This document shows positions 45,750 through 57,903 of a stretch of DNA of 64,000 nt, piece by piece (the first letter of the stretch is position 1; each line of letters opens with the position of its first letter). The position numbers and the translations under genes were made by a program. This DNA is from Pleurostoma richardsiae (lineage: Eukaryota > Ascomycota > Sordariomycetes > Calosphaeriales > Pleurostomataceae): contig JANBVO010000006.1 in the NCBI GenBank assembly GCA_030052745.1, positions 806,001-870,000 on the forward strand, in the 5' to 3' direction. Below the pieces are notes generated by a model. That model was not told where the DNA came from and made no database searches. It saw only the letters and a program-made list of their open reading frames with translations.

Positions 45750-46620
45750 ATGTCGTTCAAGTACCAGCAGCCAGCTAAGCTGGTCGATTTCGACCAGAAG
45801 AGCTTACTGAGTATGTGCACGCAACTCCCGGCCTATTCAGCACGGGCAGCAGCAGCGGTGTAGCTTAAGACAAGGGTAGCTAATGGCGGATGCAGTATCG
45901 GCTTTGGCCATCGCCTTCAATCCGACGTTCTGGAAGTGAGTTGTGCCTCTCCTGCGTCGGCTGCCCCCTGTTACACCATGATATCGTTTCTGACCGCTCC
46001 CGACTACAGCATTGTCGCCCGACGAGGTTAGTCTTCTGCAGCAACGGCCTACCTGCCTCTGCCTCTCCGTTCTCTAACCCCCCGGCACCCCCTCGGCAGA
46101 ATACCGCACCCACTTCCTGACCCGCCTCTTCGGCGGCCGCGCCCGCACCGCCTGCTACTTCCTCGCCGCGACCATCTTCTCGCTCGGCATCGTGCGCGAC
46201 CTGCTCTACGAGCGCGCCCTGCGCCACCAGCCCTCGCACCCGCTCCTCGACACGCCCGCCGCCACCTACGCCGGCTACGCGCTCCTCGCCGCCGGCAACG
46301 TGCTGGTCGTCTCGTCGACCTGGGCGCTGGGCATCACGGGCACCTTCCTGGGCGACTACTTCGGCATCCTGATGGACCACATGGTGACGGGCTTCCCCTT
46401 CAGCGTCACCGACGCGCCCATGTACTACGGCTCCACCATGAGCTTCCTGGGCTCGGCGCTCGTCTACGGCAAGCCCGCGGGCCTGCTGCTGACGGCCTGG
46501 GTGCTGGTCGTGTACCTGGTCGCGCTGCGGTACGAGAACCCGTTCACGGCGGAGATCTACGCCAAGAGGGAGAGGGAGCGCGCCGCGGGGGCCAAGAAGG
46601 AGGGGAAGAAGCAGAAGTGA
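45750..46620 (+). CDS. opi3: Phosphatidyl-N-methylethanolamine N-methyltransferase (Opi3/PEMT type)
   Basis: Exons: 45750-45810, 45896-45935, 46010-46026, 46100-46620 (212 aa). It carries out the last methylations of phosphatidylethanolamine to phosphatidylcholine at the ER, using S-adenosylmethionine. Family marks are clear: the N-terminal LVDF motif, SALAIAFNPTFWNIVARREY spread over three joins, FLTRLFGG, AGNVLVVSSTWALGITGTFLGD, the GFPF segment, DAPMYYGSTMSFLGSAL, and a Lys-rich ER-type tail ending GKKQK. Four membrane segments are visible. The 17-nt third exon is needed to rebuild NIVARREY, and the ATG at 45883 lies inside intron 1. Confidence 0.93.
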
Positions 46621-48006
46621 TGCGGCCTCATGCGGTGCCATGCCGTTAGGGGGTGGGACAGCGGGAGGGAGCTTACCCCTTCCTGCTTGACTGCCGAAGG
46701 CGCCATGTTGGGAGGTGTGGTGTCACTATGGCGCAGGCGAGGTGTACGCGTTCGTAGTGTGGAAGCCGTGCGGGGCGCATATCGCAGCGTTGATGTGATC
46801 TGTCAGGGGAAGCATGTCCATGGGCAGAGGGGGTTTATGTTCTATTTTCAATCTTGATTTCTCGGTCGGGTCATGTCAGATTCAACAGCGCATTGTCCGG
46901 GTCGGCGTTCTCAAAAGGGGCCGGAGGTGGCTCCGCGGTTCAACAAAACCAGCATCATCAGCATGGAGGGAAAGGGGCGGTCTGTGGCATTCTTTGGGAT
47001 TTCAACAATGACCTCTTACTACTTCATATAGAGCAGTGCGTACGAAGTATGCTTCATCGTATTCAGATATCTTGTCGGTGCTCTTCGGGTGCGCACGTCC
47101 TTTGAGGGGTCGAATAGCAGCCTGAAGCAGGCTTGTGATCGGTCAAGCACCCCGATCATGGCTGTGGCCAAGCCCCTTGGCCGGCACGGTCAGCTTCCAC
47201 TCGGATGCCAGACATCCCGGCCCCTTCTCCGCTCGGGTGCTATGTGCAGTGTGCATGGACGGTGCTCCGCATCCGCAGCAGGAGGTCATTTACTTAGTGT
47301 ACGTGTAGTGCGAAAGGGAGAGAGAGTCGTGTTATTAGAGGACTCCGTAGCAAGGCCCGGTTCCGCAGTCGGAAGCGTCTAGAACCCGGAGCACTCTTGG
47401 CGGGGTCTCTTCCCTTCGTCCTCGATTGCGCCGGAATGGCTGCGAGTGCCGGCCTCCAAACACGGAGGGACGTACAAGAAGCGCATTGCACTACGGCAAT
47501 TGTGTGGTCTGGCCTCCAGTCGTCCAGCTGTGGTGTGCCCTGACAGCCTTTCCTCGGTCCGGGGACGGTGACGATGACGAGGAATGCTCGACGGCTCCGG
47601 GAAAAACCGCGTGGAGCAGGTGATCGCATGCGACTGGGGCACCAGGCCGTGCTTTCATTGGTCCCTGCCCCTTGGCCAAGGCCGCGGTACGTACCCCCTC
47701 ACTGCCCCAAAGGGTGCCGTGCTCGAAGGCGTGCAGCCGTCACCGTTGAACGAGTCGATGCGTGCATGATCACTTTACTCCGTCCTCTTTGATAAATGCG
47801 TCCTCCTCACTCACCAGGCGGTCACGTCTACTTCTCTCCTCCAGCCGTCTCTGTTTCTTTCTTTTTCTGCTCTTTGTGCCAGAAGCGATAGAACAATACC
47901 GAGCCGTTTTCATGGGTCGCGTGCGCAGAGTCGTCGTCCAGTCCTAGTCTGTCCAACGAGAAGGGGGCGAATCAGAAAGAAAGAAAAAAGCAAGAAAAAG
48001 GGCACA
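46621..48006. other. Intergenic region upstream of the NRAMP gene
   Basis: This 1.39 kb lies between two genes on the same strand. The last 200 nt are CT-rich then purine/A-rich, as expected for a fungal core promoter and leader. No gene was recognised. Confidence 0.55.
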
Positions 48007-50019
48007 ATGAACTGCCCCTCCAGAACAGACGAACCCCTCGAGGGTGACGGCCACAACCAGAATCCCAACGCCTTCTCCAACGATCTCACCACCAATGCCG
48101 ACCTGAACGGCATCGCAAACGCCAGGGAGCTCCGCGGGGAAGATCCCTTATCGATAGAGTCCGCAGGACAGGCCGCCCAGCTAGAGAGAGTGAACAACTC
48201 TCAGGATCCTGATGCCGGCAGCGTAATCGAACCTGTCGCCCCTGTGATTGGCCAATGCCCCGAAAAGGGGCAGAGTCGAACCTCACAGGTGGTGACGCCC
48301 TCGCCGTCGCAGTCTCCCGACGACGGCGAGGGCGGCAATGGACCCGTCCGACGCATCGTGAGAGGCGCGTTCTTTGACCGCCTCAAGCATGCTGTCATTA
48401 AGTTTGGCAAGTTTGTCGGACCGGGGTTCATGATTGCGGTTGCGTACAGTAAGTCTTGTCTCCGTCCTGTCTCATATCATCTCCCCCATTTCATCCCCTG
48501 CTCGAACTTTATTTGCTATGGGATGAGCTTCGTTGACACTTGTTTAGTCGACCCTGGCAACTACGCAACTGATATTGCGGCCGGAGCGTCCTATCGCTTC
48601 CGCCTACTCTTCATTGTTCTTCTGAGCAATCTATTCGCCATCTTCCTCCAGAGCCTCTGTATCAAGCTGGGCACAGTCAGTGGCATGAACCTGGCTGAAG
48701 CCTGTCGGGCATTCCTTCCGCGATGGCTCAACTGGGCCCTCTACGTTTTAGCTGAGGTCGCCATCATCGCTACAGACATAGCAGAGGTACGGTATCAAGC
48801 CCGGATTTACTGTCAGCCCGTCCCCCTTGAATTGCCATGTCTGACTTGCTCCCTACAGGTCATTGGTACCGCCATCGCGCTCAACCTCCTTATCCCGCAG
48901 ATCCCTCTAGTGGCTGGTTGTGCGATCTCCATCGTCGATGTGTTGTTCATCCTCATCTTCTACCAGCCCAGCGGGTCGATGCGAGGCCTCCGAGCTTTCG
49001 AGCTCTTCGTGGTGCTGCTTGTGCTCGCTGTCGTCGTCTGCTTCTGCGTGCAGCTGTCCCTCATCCGCGACACCAAGGTCGGTCAGGTGTTCCTCGGGTA
49101 TCTGCCGTCGTCCGCCATCGTCGAGCAGCAGGGGCTTTATCAAGCCTGTGGCATCCTCGGTGCCACCGTTATGCCGCACAGCCTGTACTTGGGGTCGGGC
49201 ATAGTTCAGCCGCGTCTTCGCGACTACGACGCCAGCCGCGGGCTCCTTCCCCCCCGGCCATCGACGCGCGACTCCGGTGCCTCGGCTAGCGACGTCGATA
49301 ATAAGACCATGTACGTCCCGTCGTTGGAAGCTATTCGGTACTCCTTGAAGTATTCGGTCACGGAGCTTGCCATCTCGCTCTTCACCTTCGCCCTCTTCGT
49401 CAACTCGGCTATCCTCATTGTGGCCGGCGCCTCGCTGTACAAGAATGCTGAGGCTCAGGATGCCGACATCTTCGGCATCCACGACCTGCTCTCCCGGAGC
49501 CTGTCGCCCGCCGCCGGTACCGTGTTCGCGCTTGCGCTGCTTCTCTCCGGCGTGTCGGCGGGCATCGTGTGCACCATTGCGGGACAGATGGTCAGCGAGG
49601 GCGCTCTGAACTGGACCATCCGGCCCTGGCTGCGACGCCTCGTCACGCGCTCCATCAGCATCACCCCGAGCATCATCATCGCAGGCGCGGTCGGCCGCAA
49701 GGGCCTGGACGCGGCCCTCAACGGGTCGCAGGTCGCGCTGAGCGTCGTGCTGCCGTTCGTGACGGCGCCGCTCATCTACTTCACGTGCCTGAACAAGTAC
49801 ATGACCGTGAGGCCGGGGAGCGCGCGCTTCTACATCCCTGGCGAGGACGACGACGCTGGCAGCATCCGCGACGGTGAGGATGCTCAGCCAAGGTCGGACG
49901 ACGGCAGCGTCAAGATGGCCAACTCGATCTTTGTGGCGATCCTTGCGGTTATTGTCTGGCTCATCATTGCGGCTATGAACGTCGCGAACTTGGTGCTCCT
50001 TGGGAAGGGCGACACATAA
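48007..50019 (+). CDS. NRAMP-family divalent metal transporter
   Basis: Exons: 48007-48448, 48548-48786, 48859-50019 (613 aa). It should move Mn2+, Fe2+ or similar ions with protons across plasma or endomembranes, like yeast Smf proteins. The metal-binding motif AYIDPGNYATDI is rebuilt only when the first intron (99 nt) is removed, and the second metal motif GATVMPHSLYLGSG is present. About eleven membrane segments follow a disordered, acidic N-terminal tail of about 115 residues. Both introns (99 and 72 nt) are multiples of three and contain no stop, so an unspliced message would still be open, but it would break the DPGN segment. No partner gene is nearby. Confidence 0.93.
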   Translation: MNCPSRTDEPLEGDGHNQNPNAFSNDLTTNADLNGIANARELRGEDPLSIESAGQAAQLERVNNSQDPDAGSVIEPVAPVIGQCPEKGQSRTSQVVTPSPSQSPDDGEGGNGPVRRIVRGAFFDRLKHAVIKFGKFVGPGFMIAVAYSKSCLRPVSYHLPHFIPCSNFICYGMSFVDTCLVDPGNYATDIAAGASYRFRLLFIVLLSNLFAIFLQSLCIKLGTVSGMNLAEACRAFLPRWLNWALYVLAEVAIIATDIAEVRYQARIYCQPVPLELPCLTCSLQVIGTAIALNLLIPQIPLVAGCAISIVDVLFILIFYQPSGSMRGLRAFELFVVLLVLAVVVCFCVQLSLIRDTKVGQVFLGYLPSSAIVEQQGLYQACGILGATVMPHSLYLGSGIVQPRLRDYDASRGLLPPRPSTRDSGASASDVDNKTMYVPSLEAIRYSLKYSVTELAISLFTFALFVNSAILIVAGASLYKNAEAQDADIFGIHDLLSRSLSPAAGTVFALALLLSGVSAGIVCTIAGQMVSEGALNWTIRPWLRRLVTRSISITPSIIIAGAVGRKGLDAALNGSQVALSVVLPFVTAPLIYFTCLNKYMTVRPGSARFYIPGEDDDAGSIRDGEDAQPRSDDGSVKMANSIFVAILAVIVWLIIAAMNVANLVLLGKGDT

Positions 50020-51018
50020 TGGCAAACATGTGACAATGACACGTCTCGAAGCTTCTGAGGAGAGGAAGGGGATGTTTGGGGTCGAGGGGGCGGGGGTGGG
50101 AGCGAGGGCATTGGGGACGGGATAGGAGGCCCGCGAGAATTCTCTTCTTCCGCTCGCTCGCGTTTCAACCGAGCTATCTTGGAATATCGCGGACTTACGT
50201 TGAATGATGTGGCCAAGCGCCTATCGCACGTAATGATTGATGAATTGAATGTTGGACGGCTGTCTTTTTCATAGCTCTTGCAGTGCATGTGCGCTGAGGC
50301 ACGGACGAGGTTCGTCCAAATACCGCTCTTTTACCAAATATATGATGCAATTTCGCGCACGTCAAGCGAGAGAATGGCCCATCCTTGCCAGTATACATAC
50401 TCGATGGGCAGCCGACGATATCTCTGCTCTCCTTTAATCCACAGCTCATGGCCAGTCCCGTGCATACCATAGTAGGTAGTAGTGGTGTGGGGTTACTCCG
50501 ACCGTTGGTGTTGTTACCCTGGAGCGGCTACGTCACTGGTCAGATAAGGTTTGGCTGGATTCAGATCACTGGAGCAACCGGCCAAAGTAAACATGGCTCC
50601 CCCCAGCCGCTTTCCTCACAACCATCACTCGACCAAGTCAGCCTAATTAATCCAAGACTTCGATTCCAGACTTCAATTCGTTCCATAGGATTTGGTCTTG
50701 GATGGTATTTCTCCTATTTGGTTCTATTTCTCCCGGTTCAATGGCATAATCCTCACTGGCATCTTCGGCGGGGCAGCAGCATTTCCGCGTTGCTAGACAT
50801 TCGACTCGTCCGCATCTTTCTTCCCTACGAAGAGTCGTGTCGGAAAGTTGTAAGCACGACATTATCAACCCTTCAGGTCATTTGGTTTGCAGTCCTTCAT
50901 TTTGCAGAGTAAGGGCGCAAACGTGAGTAGCCTGCTACCAAGTTCCTTGCTCACTACCGCCTACGTGGGCAGCAGCGGGAACATCTCGACCCTAGACGGA
51001 CAGTAAGAGGCACTGAAT
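50020..51018. other. Intergenic region between tandem genes
   Basis: About 1 kb separates the NRAMP and formin-like genes. It should contain a 3' UTR and a promoter. I saw no gene or notable motif. Confidence 0.55.
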
Positions 51019-53511
51019 ATGGTGCTGTCCAACTTCACCAGGCAAACCAGGGCCCTGGAAGAGCTGCAGCAGAACCAGCAAGATCAGGCCCCGCGCTCGC
51101 CCACCAAATTCCGGGCAGACGGCAAGATGGAGCGATCACCTCAGAAGGGCAGCTATGCGGCCATCTCGGTGAAGCAAATGCCCGCCAAGGACTCGGCAAA
51201 GCTCTCCAAGGGAAAGGATACCAAGGAGAACACAAAACCCAAGAAGACTAAGTCGGCAACTAACCTCGTTGGCTTATTGTCGCGACCCAAATCATCCAAG
51301 AACCTGAGTAAACTCGCCGAACAAGAGGCCCTCGCCGAAAAAGGAAAGGAAAACAGAGCTCCATCCAGCGTTCAGACGAGCAATCCATCACCGCCTCCTC
51401 CGATCTACGCCCAGTTCTGCAGCCAGGTCATTGCGACGCAGCAGCAGTCCAACCAGCCATCAACTTTCAACCTGGCTGACCCATTTTCCGGGCCTGTTGC
51501 CAGCTCTGGCGGCAGCGCAGATCTGCCAGGAGATGGGCGTGCTCTGAAGCCGAGACCCAGGTCTTTCCAGCCACATCACGGGTCAAGAGCTGACGAGCTA
51601 GAATCGCCGGATAAGCGAGGGACTCGTGGCAGGTCGAGGGCTCGGGAAGGTGCGGATGGCAAGAAATCATCAACTTGGGCAAGGGCAAGGTCTGCTTCTC
51701 GTCCGGCGATGTTCAAAGCATTTTCCGGCCTAGGACAGAAGTCGGAGTCTTCAGCAACGGTGTCCTCCGAGCCACTCATTGATCCGAAGGATATCGACAA
51801 GCACCTCGAGGCGCTGCTCGACAGGCGGAACATCCCGGAGAACCAGAGGTACAAGATGCGGCATCTGACTGACACCGTCAAGATGGAGTTCATCCGTCAA
51901 GACTGGGCGGAAGCTCGAGCCAGCAAGGCCGAGCGCCCGAACACGAACGACAGCGACACCTCAATGGACGGTGTTTCTACCGGGGGCTCGGAACGGGACG
52001 CTACCAAGTCGAAGCACAGCAGGGGAAGAAGTCTCACACTTGGCAAGAACAGCTTCAAGTCCTCTTCGTCTCCAACGAAGAAGCAAAAGAAGGAGAGCAC
52101 CCTGGGCCGGCACTTCAGGACCAAGTCTACTGAGAGCATCGCGAGCGACAAGCCCGATTCGTCCACGTCGTCACTGAGCAACGGTATCCTGGCGAAGGTC
52201 ACGGGCCAACAAGTGCCTGGGGATTTCGTGTCGTACCTCCGCAAAGTCCAGAAGCCCGAGCTTGTCGAGGTTGGCAAGCTGCACAAGCTCCGACTGCTGC
52301 TTCGCAATGAGAGGGTGTCGTGGGCTGAGGACTTCATTCGTCAAGGGGGAATGAAGGAGATTGTCGACCTTCTGCACCGCATCATGGATGTCGAGTGGAG
52401 GTAAGCTTGCAGGAATATCTCCAAATCACCGTCTTCCGCCAGCTGACACGTCACCAGGGAGGAACATGAGGACGCCCTCCTGCACGAGAACCTCCTCTGC
52501 CTGAAAGCCCTCTGCACGACCGCGCTGGCCCTGCAGTACCTGCATTCCATACAGTCCACCTTATTCCCAGCCCTGCTCCACATGATTTTCGACCCCGAAA
52601 AGAAGGGGCCGAGCGAGTTTACGACGCGCAACATCATCACCTCCGTCCTGTTTACCTACATCCAGAGCGCGCCACCCGCGGAGCGCGTGTCGAGGGCTCA
52701 GACGGTCCTGTCCTATCTTCGTGACCCGGAGGACAAGGAGGAGGAGCGACCTGTCAGCTTCGTCCTAGAGATGAGGCGTGACAGGCCGTACCGGGTCTGG
52801 TGCAAGGAGGTGGTCAGCGTCACGAAGGAGGTCTTCTGGATCTTCCTCCACAACCTCAACGTCGTGTCCCTGCCCGCGGGGGACAAGTCGTCTGAGGGAA
52901 CAACAACACACCCCGCCGCCCCCGGGTGCCCCGAGCTGTCCGCATCCGCCACCCCCCAACCTCAACGACGCACGCCCCCCAGCCCCCTCATCGACGATAA
53001 CGAGCAGCAGCAGCAGCACGCCTCTTACATGGCGCGCCACTTCCCCCGGGAGCGGGCCCCCGTCCCCGCGGCCCCGTACGTGGGCGGCGTCGAGTGGGAC
53101 GCGACCAACTACCTGGCGTCGCACCTGGACCTCCTCAACGCCATCGTCGCGTGCACGCCGACGGCGGCCGGGCGCAACCGCCTGCGGGAGCTGGCGCGCG
53201 TCTCGGGCTGGGAGCGGTGCCTGGGCGGCAGCCTGCGGCTGTGCAAGGAGAAGTTCTACCCGGGCGTGCACGAGGGCCTGCGGACGTGGGTGGCGGCCGC
53301 GGCCGAGGACGGGTGGGACGTGCGCGACGTGCGGTTCGGCCCGCCGCCGGAGGCGAGGGGGCCGCCGAGGAAGAACAACGCCGCCGGTGGTGGTGGTGCT
53401 GGCGGAGGGCGGAAGGAGAAGGCGGAGGAGCCGCCGAGGCTGGAGATGCCGAGGCTGGATTTCGGGCTGGATGATGGTGTGTTGGGGGGCGGCGGAAAGG
53501 TTTCCTCCTAG
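51019..53511 (+). CDS. Formin-like GBD/FH3 protein lacking FH1-FH2
   Basis: Exons: 51019-52400 and 52458-53511 (811 aa). Residues 1 to about 250 are disordered and Ser/Lys/Pro-rich. From about 255 (IDPKDIDKHLEALLDRRNIP) the sequence resembles the GTPase-binding and FH3 armadillo-like region of diaphanous-type formins, ending with LRELARVSGWERCLGG and a Gly-rich tail. There is no FH1 poly-Pro stretch feeding an FH2 actin-assembly domain, and the next sequence is non-coding, so this is not simply a formin cut by the window. A role as a Rho-GTPase effector or formin regulator in cell polarity is inferred. A low-complexity insert (about residues 620-670, with Gln run) splits the FH3 part. Confidence 0.8.
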
Positions 53512-53984
53512 GTGGGGAGCGGGATCCCTTGGCCGTTCTGAGGGCTTGGTGTCCCAGGAATGGTGAGAAGACAAGGTTCCCAGTACGTCGTTCGCCAAGG
53601 GGGTGTCTGGAAGAAAATTGCATGACTTGTCAGTGTTCTGGGTCTGCATTTCCTACTTGCAGCTGTCAGAACACGGAAAGACAGGACTTTTGACTCTGGC
53701 TGTTATTGTACGGGTAATATTACGGGGGCTGGGGGGAACTGTTTTGATTATTCGGAGTTTTGTACGTATGACTATGAGGGTCACGGCTAATGAATCAATG
53801 ATTTTCATGAGACTGGTGAATCTCTTTCGGCTGACGTGACTTGCTCGAAGGCCTGGATGGCCTTTCCCTCACGTTGGGTCGTACAGGCAGACAAGATAGA
53901 GCCTCCAAGGGGGGAGAAATACGGTGGCAATGTTCCACATCAACATACACACCCCTCGAGAGGAGCGGAGAGTCGCTTCCACAA
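53512..53984. other. Short intergenic stretch between converging genes
   Basis: Converging genes leave 473 nt expected to be 3' UTRs. Nothing else recognised. Confidence 0.6.
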
Positions 53985-54877
53985 TCACAGATTGCTCCGA
54001 TGCAGCTTGAACGCCTCCTGCACCTTCATCCCTCCCAGCACCGCTTCTTTCACCTTATCGTCCGCGGCGGTGAGCCGAGGGAGCAGCTCCAGGACCTGCT
54101 CGACCTTGCTCCGCGGGATGACCACCACACCGTTGACAGGGTCGGCGAAGACGAGGTCTCCCGGGCTCACAACCGCGCCGCCTTGTGCGGTGACAGTCGT
54201 GCCGACGGCCCATGGCTGACTGGCGGCGCCGACACCAATGGTAGACAGGCCTCGCGCCCAGACCTGGGGAGGAGAAGACCTGTCAACAGACAGCGCAGGT
54301 CTGCAGGCCGGAGACCAACTAGGAGACAAGCACGCAGAATACATGACGATGATCACGAAAGCAGGAAATAGAGATGCAGAAAAAGTGGGCGTAGGCATGA
54401 AAAGAAGGGAATAAGGAGAGAAAAGTGATAGCTCACCGGCATTCCAGACCCCCTCAGTTCCTCGACGTCCCTGGCCCGGCCCAGCACAGCGCACCCCTTG
54501 GCCCCGAGCACGGCCATCCTGAGGGCCATGATGCCCCCGCAGACCGCATTCGTCTGGCCCTCCGGCTGCCGGAGCACGGCGAAGCAGCCCGCCGGCGTGA
54601 GGTCGGCCCAGTGCGCCCCGGCGGGTATGTTGGCCGGTGGCCTGTCGTCTTGCTCCGTCGATGACCCCTTGGGGACGAAGAGCACGGGCCACCCCGGGGC
54701 GATGGCGACCTCCTGCTGGCCTTTGGCGCCGGGGTCAGCGCTGACAAGGCTGAGGTCCGGGAGGAGGCCCGCGCCGGGGACCTTCAGCTTCAGTAGGGCG
54801 TCGGAAATGTCACATGCTGTGTACTGCCGCAGGGCGGAGATCTGGGCCGTGTCGACGGCGTATATGTCGTCGGGCAT
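53985..54877 (-). CDS. RraA-like / HMG aldolase-family protein
   Basis: Exons (5' to 3'): 54877-54437 and 54263-53985 (239 aa). The fold is the RraA family, which in bacteria and plants includes 4-hydroxy-4-methyl-2-oxoglutarate/oxaloacetate aldolases. Visible motifs: ACDISDALLKL, GGIMALRMAVLGAKGCAVLGRARDVEELRG (as GGIMAL...RARD) with the conserved Arg-Asp pair, GMPVWARG after the splice, and GDLVFADPVNGVVVIP. The intron of 173 nt (GTGAGC...CCAG) is longer than most here. No targeting signal is visible. The start at 54877 gives the typical N-terminus; the frame is open further upstream but without homology. The physiological substrate is unknown. Confidence 0.88.
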
Positions 54878-57800
54878 AATGGATGATAGGCGGTAAATCA
54901 CACTGCCTGGATTTACGTGGACGCTCAAGTGATGAGTGAGATCGGCGGCAGAAAGTAATGTTGAAATCGGCTCGAGAGCCAATTGATGTCGCCGAGGAGT
55001 TGCCTCGGAGGAAAGGCAAGAGCCGGGGCGGCTAGAGAGCCGGTTTGTCGGCTGGGATCCGGCTCGGCCAATCACCTGGCGTGCCGAATTCTAGGGACAT
55101 GCCGGCGAGCGAAACCCCCGGGATCCCGCAAGCAAACGGGGGACACATCCCCGTGCGAGCAATGCCGCCTCGCTTCGCGGGTGCCGCAGGTCCCTGCGCA
55201 TTAACAGGCTTGCTATGCATGGAGTACTCCGCAGGATGCGTCTTTCTCCTCTCTTGCCAGGGCCGTGAACGGGAAAGACCGGAGATGTTGGTCTGCCACG
55301 ACGACGGCGCCACCAGAGGTCTGCAGAGGTCTGCAGAGAGATCGCTCCACTTACGACACACCGGGGGGACGTCGCAAATGCGCTGTTGGCAGCTGTTGCT
55401 GCGCGACTTGCGTGTCCGCTGCAGAGACCCAGCGATACCGGCTGCTTGCTGATGCGGTGTGGATTCGGCGAAAGCAGGATTCAGAATGTCTTTCTTAGAG
55501 GCAGGATACGAGATCGAGATGCCCTCCCAGAACCTCCACCGGCCGTTGGGGGCTGTTGGCAATATGAGTGGCCCTTGGCACCGATGCGCAGAGCGCATCG
55601 CGCATACGGTAGTATCATCCTCTAGAGAGTCAATGAGGTAAGAGGGATAGACTGCAGCGTCATCCGTTTGCAGACTGACTTCACAGAAATAAACTGTGGC
55701 AGCAATGCAAGGCCGGAGGACCAACAAACGGAAGATGGGATCCCAGCATCTGGATCATGACTCGAGAGTCGAGATCCCGATACAACAGGATCCCTTGCCC
55801 TTTCAATCCGGAGCTATCTGGCAAAGCCAGACCTGCATAGATGAGAAATCCTTGTGCATGGTCTCCGAGTTGAGAGGATTCTGTCTTCTCATCCACGAGC
55901 CCTTCCCGCCGTACCAGCATTGGCGGCGAGCATGTCGATATAGAGCGGCCATCAAGCAGCTGCAAAGTGCCGGAGGCGCTCATCTTCTGCTTCACGTGCC
56001 ACCCACCGCTTCCGAACCTGATGTTAAGCGAACAGCTGTGCAGCCGGGGACACGGCCAGTCACCGCGGTGAGAGAGTCCGGCAACGGAGATAGCAGACTA
56101 ACAGCAGCGGGATGCTTCGGAGGGCTCCAGATGCAGAAACCCTATGCGCGGGCATAGAGGGATCAGCGCCCGCAGCGAGTGTCAGCTGCATGCGACGGGA
56201 TGCGGCAGGGGCCAGCAGCCTGGCCTGCCTAGCTAACCTGCTCTCGCTCAAGCGGAGAGCGCGCAGGGTTGAAGACAGATCGCGGATTGGATGGCCCGGT
56301 GCAAGGGATGTTGAGCGCATCTTGCAGGAGAGCAGCAAGGTAACAGGGCAGCGGCCAAATAAACTGTCTGCGCGCGCGTGGGTGTGTATGGAAATGTGTT
56401 CCGGGCCTGATGAGAGGCAACCTTTGCGGCCTTGATAGAGATATCTCACAGGTCTTTCGCAACGACTCGCCTTGGACTTTTTACCGTATTCTAAGCTGTG
56501 CGAGTGCCGTCATCATTGGCCTGTGCCCCTGATCTTGAATTTGACAGGAGAATAAACGTTACACTGGGTACCTTTGGGGGGAAGCACCTCGTCCCTGGTT
56601 CTCCTGGGGATCTGTCGTGCTCAGTACCTTACATACACACGGCCTGAGGTGGGCAGGTACCTCACCATCCCCAGCTGGCCCTTCGTTTGCTACGTCGATG
56701 TGCAGTAGGACCAGACATCAGAGAGGCGAGCCATTCCGGCGCGGGCCAAGCGTCATGCGGGACCGAAGCAGCTTGTCCATCTAGGCAGTCGGTGCGCGGG
56801 AGCTGATCTCCTAGAGGGGCCCTTGAGGTCTTGGAATCATCCCAGAGCCAACCCTGGGCGTCCTTTGTGCTGCCCTAAGAGGACCGAGAGAAAGCGTCGG
56901 CTTCTGTGGCGCGCTGCAGACAACTGCAGAGTGCCCGGCCGGCCAGTCTCGTCCGGTGTCGTCATTGGCTGGCGGGGTCCCAAATGGTTCCCTGCCCGCT
57001 CTGCAATGCCGCCTTGCCCCTCCATTCGGGTTCCATGGACTATTCCAGATCACCAATTCCCCAACGACACGCAGAAAAAGCCCGCCGCCCTGTGCTTCCG
57101 AGTCTTGCGACTGTATTTCACACCTTGAATCCGCGCGCACCGCATCCCATGAGTGACTCGCCCTGCACAAGCAAAGGACCTGGCCCCCGAGGTACTGCAC
57201 ACAGCACTGTCGTCTCCTCTAGCATCGTCGTACTCTCCTCTCTCCCCGCTTCTCCTCGCGCTCTCTGCGTCTCTTCGCCTCCCCCCCCGAGCTGTCCCAC
57301 ATTCTCCCCGTCAGAGTACGGGTGGCAGACGCCTTCGTCCCTCTCACCTACCCCCTTCAGGCAGACGACTAGGTAGCCCGCCTACGCAGACAATACGGGC
57401 TCCCCGTCACACCTGCCCACCTCCTTAGGCAGTGATCGGGAGACGAGGTACTTTCATGATCTCACCTCCTCGACACTCTCAGTACCGAATTGTACAACCC
57501 TCTCAGTGATACGCCGCCACGTTCACAACAAGTGCTGGACCCGTGGCATAGGCGGCCTGGGGATTGCGAGTCTGCGACCCGACGCGCAACTTACCTTAGC
57601 CCGGGAATCAAGCTGCCACCGGCCCACTTGGACCTTGAGATAGCCTCCGACCTATCCTACCCAGATCGCCGTACCTCTGCAAGTCGTGCCGCTCCGGAGC
57701 GGGCGAACTACGAGTACCTGGGGCCACCAAGTCCGGTCTCCATAATTTGAGCTGCTGGCGAATCGAGCAGACGCCTCGCCGAGTCTGAGAGCTCTGGGCC

Positions 57801-57903
57801 TCTCGTCGTCTCTCTGTTCCTCTTGTCTACCTGCGTCTAATACTGAGTACCGTGCGGCGCTCGCCTTCCTGCCTGCAGCTGACCACCACTCTGGTCCCCC
57901 AAA
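54878..57903. other. Long divergent intergenic region
   Basis: Three kilobases separate the RraA-like gene and the WBP2-like gene, transcribed away from each other. Many overlapping short frames occur, the longest 231 codons (55032-55727, minus), but codon use is non-coding-like. A small direct repeat of AGGTCTGCAG lies near 55317-55338, and AGGTACCT/GTACC motifs recur at 56569-56662. I call no gene. Confidence 0.5.

Noticed and set aside
48907-50025. 372-codon frame antisense to the NRAMP gene
   Set aside because: Highly charged shadow frame opposite a well-supported transporter.
55032-55727. 231-codon minus-strand frame
   Set aside because: Lies upstream of the RraA-like gene with no motif or coding bias; better read as promoter DNA.
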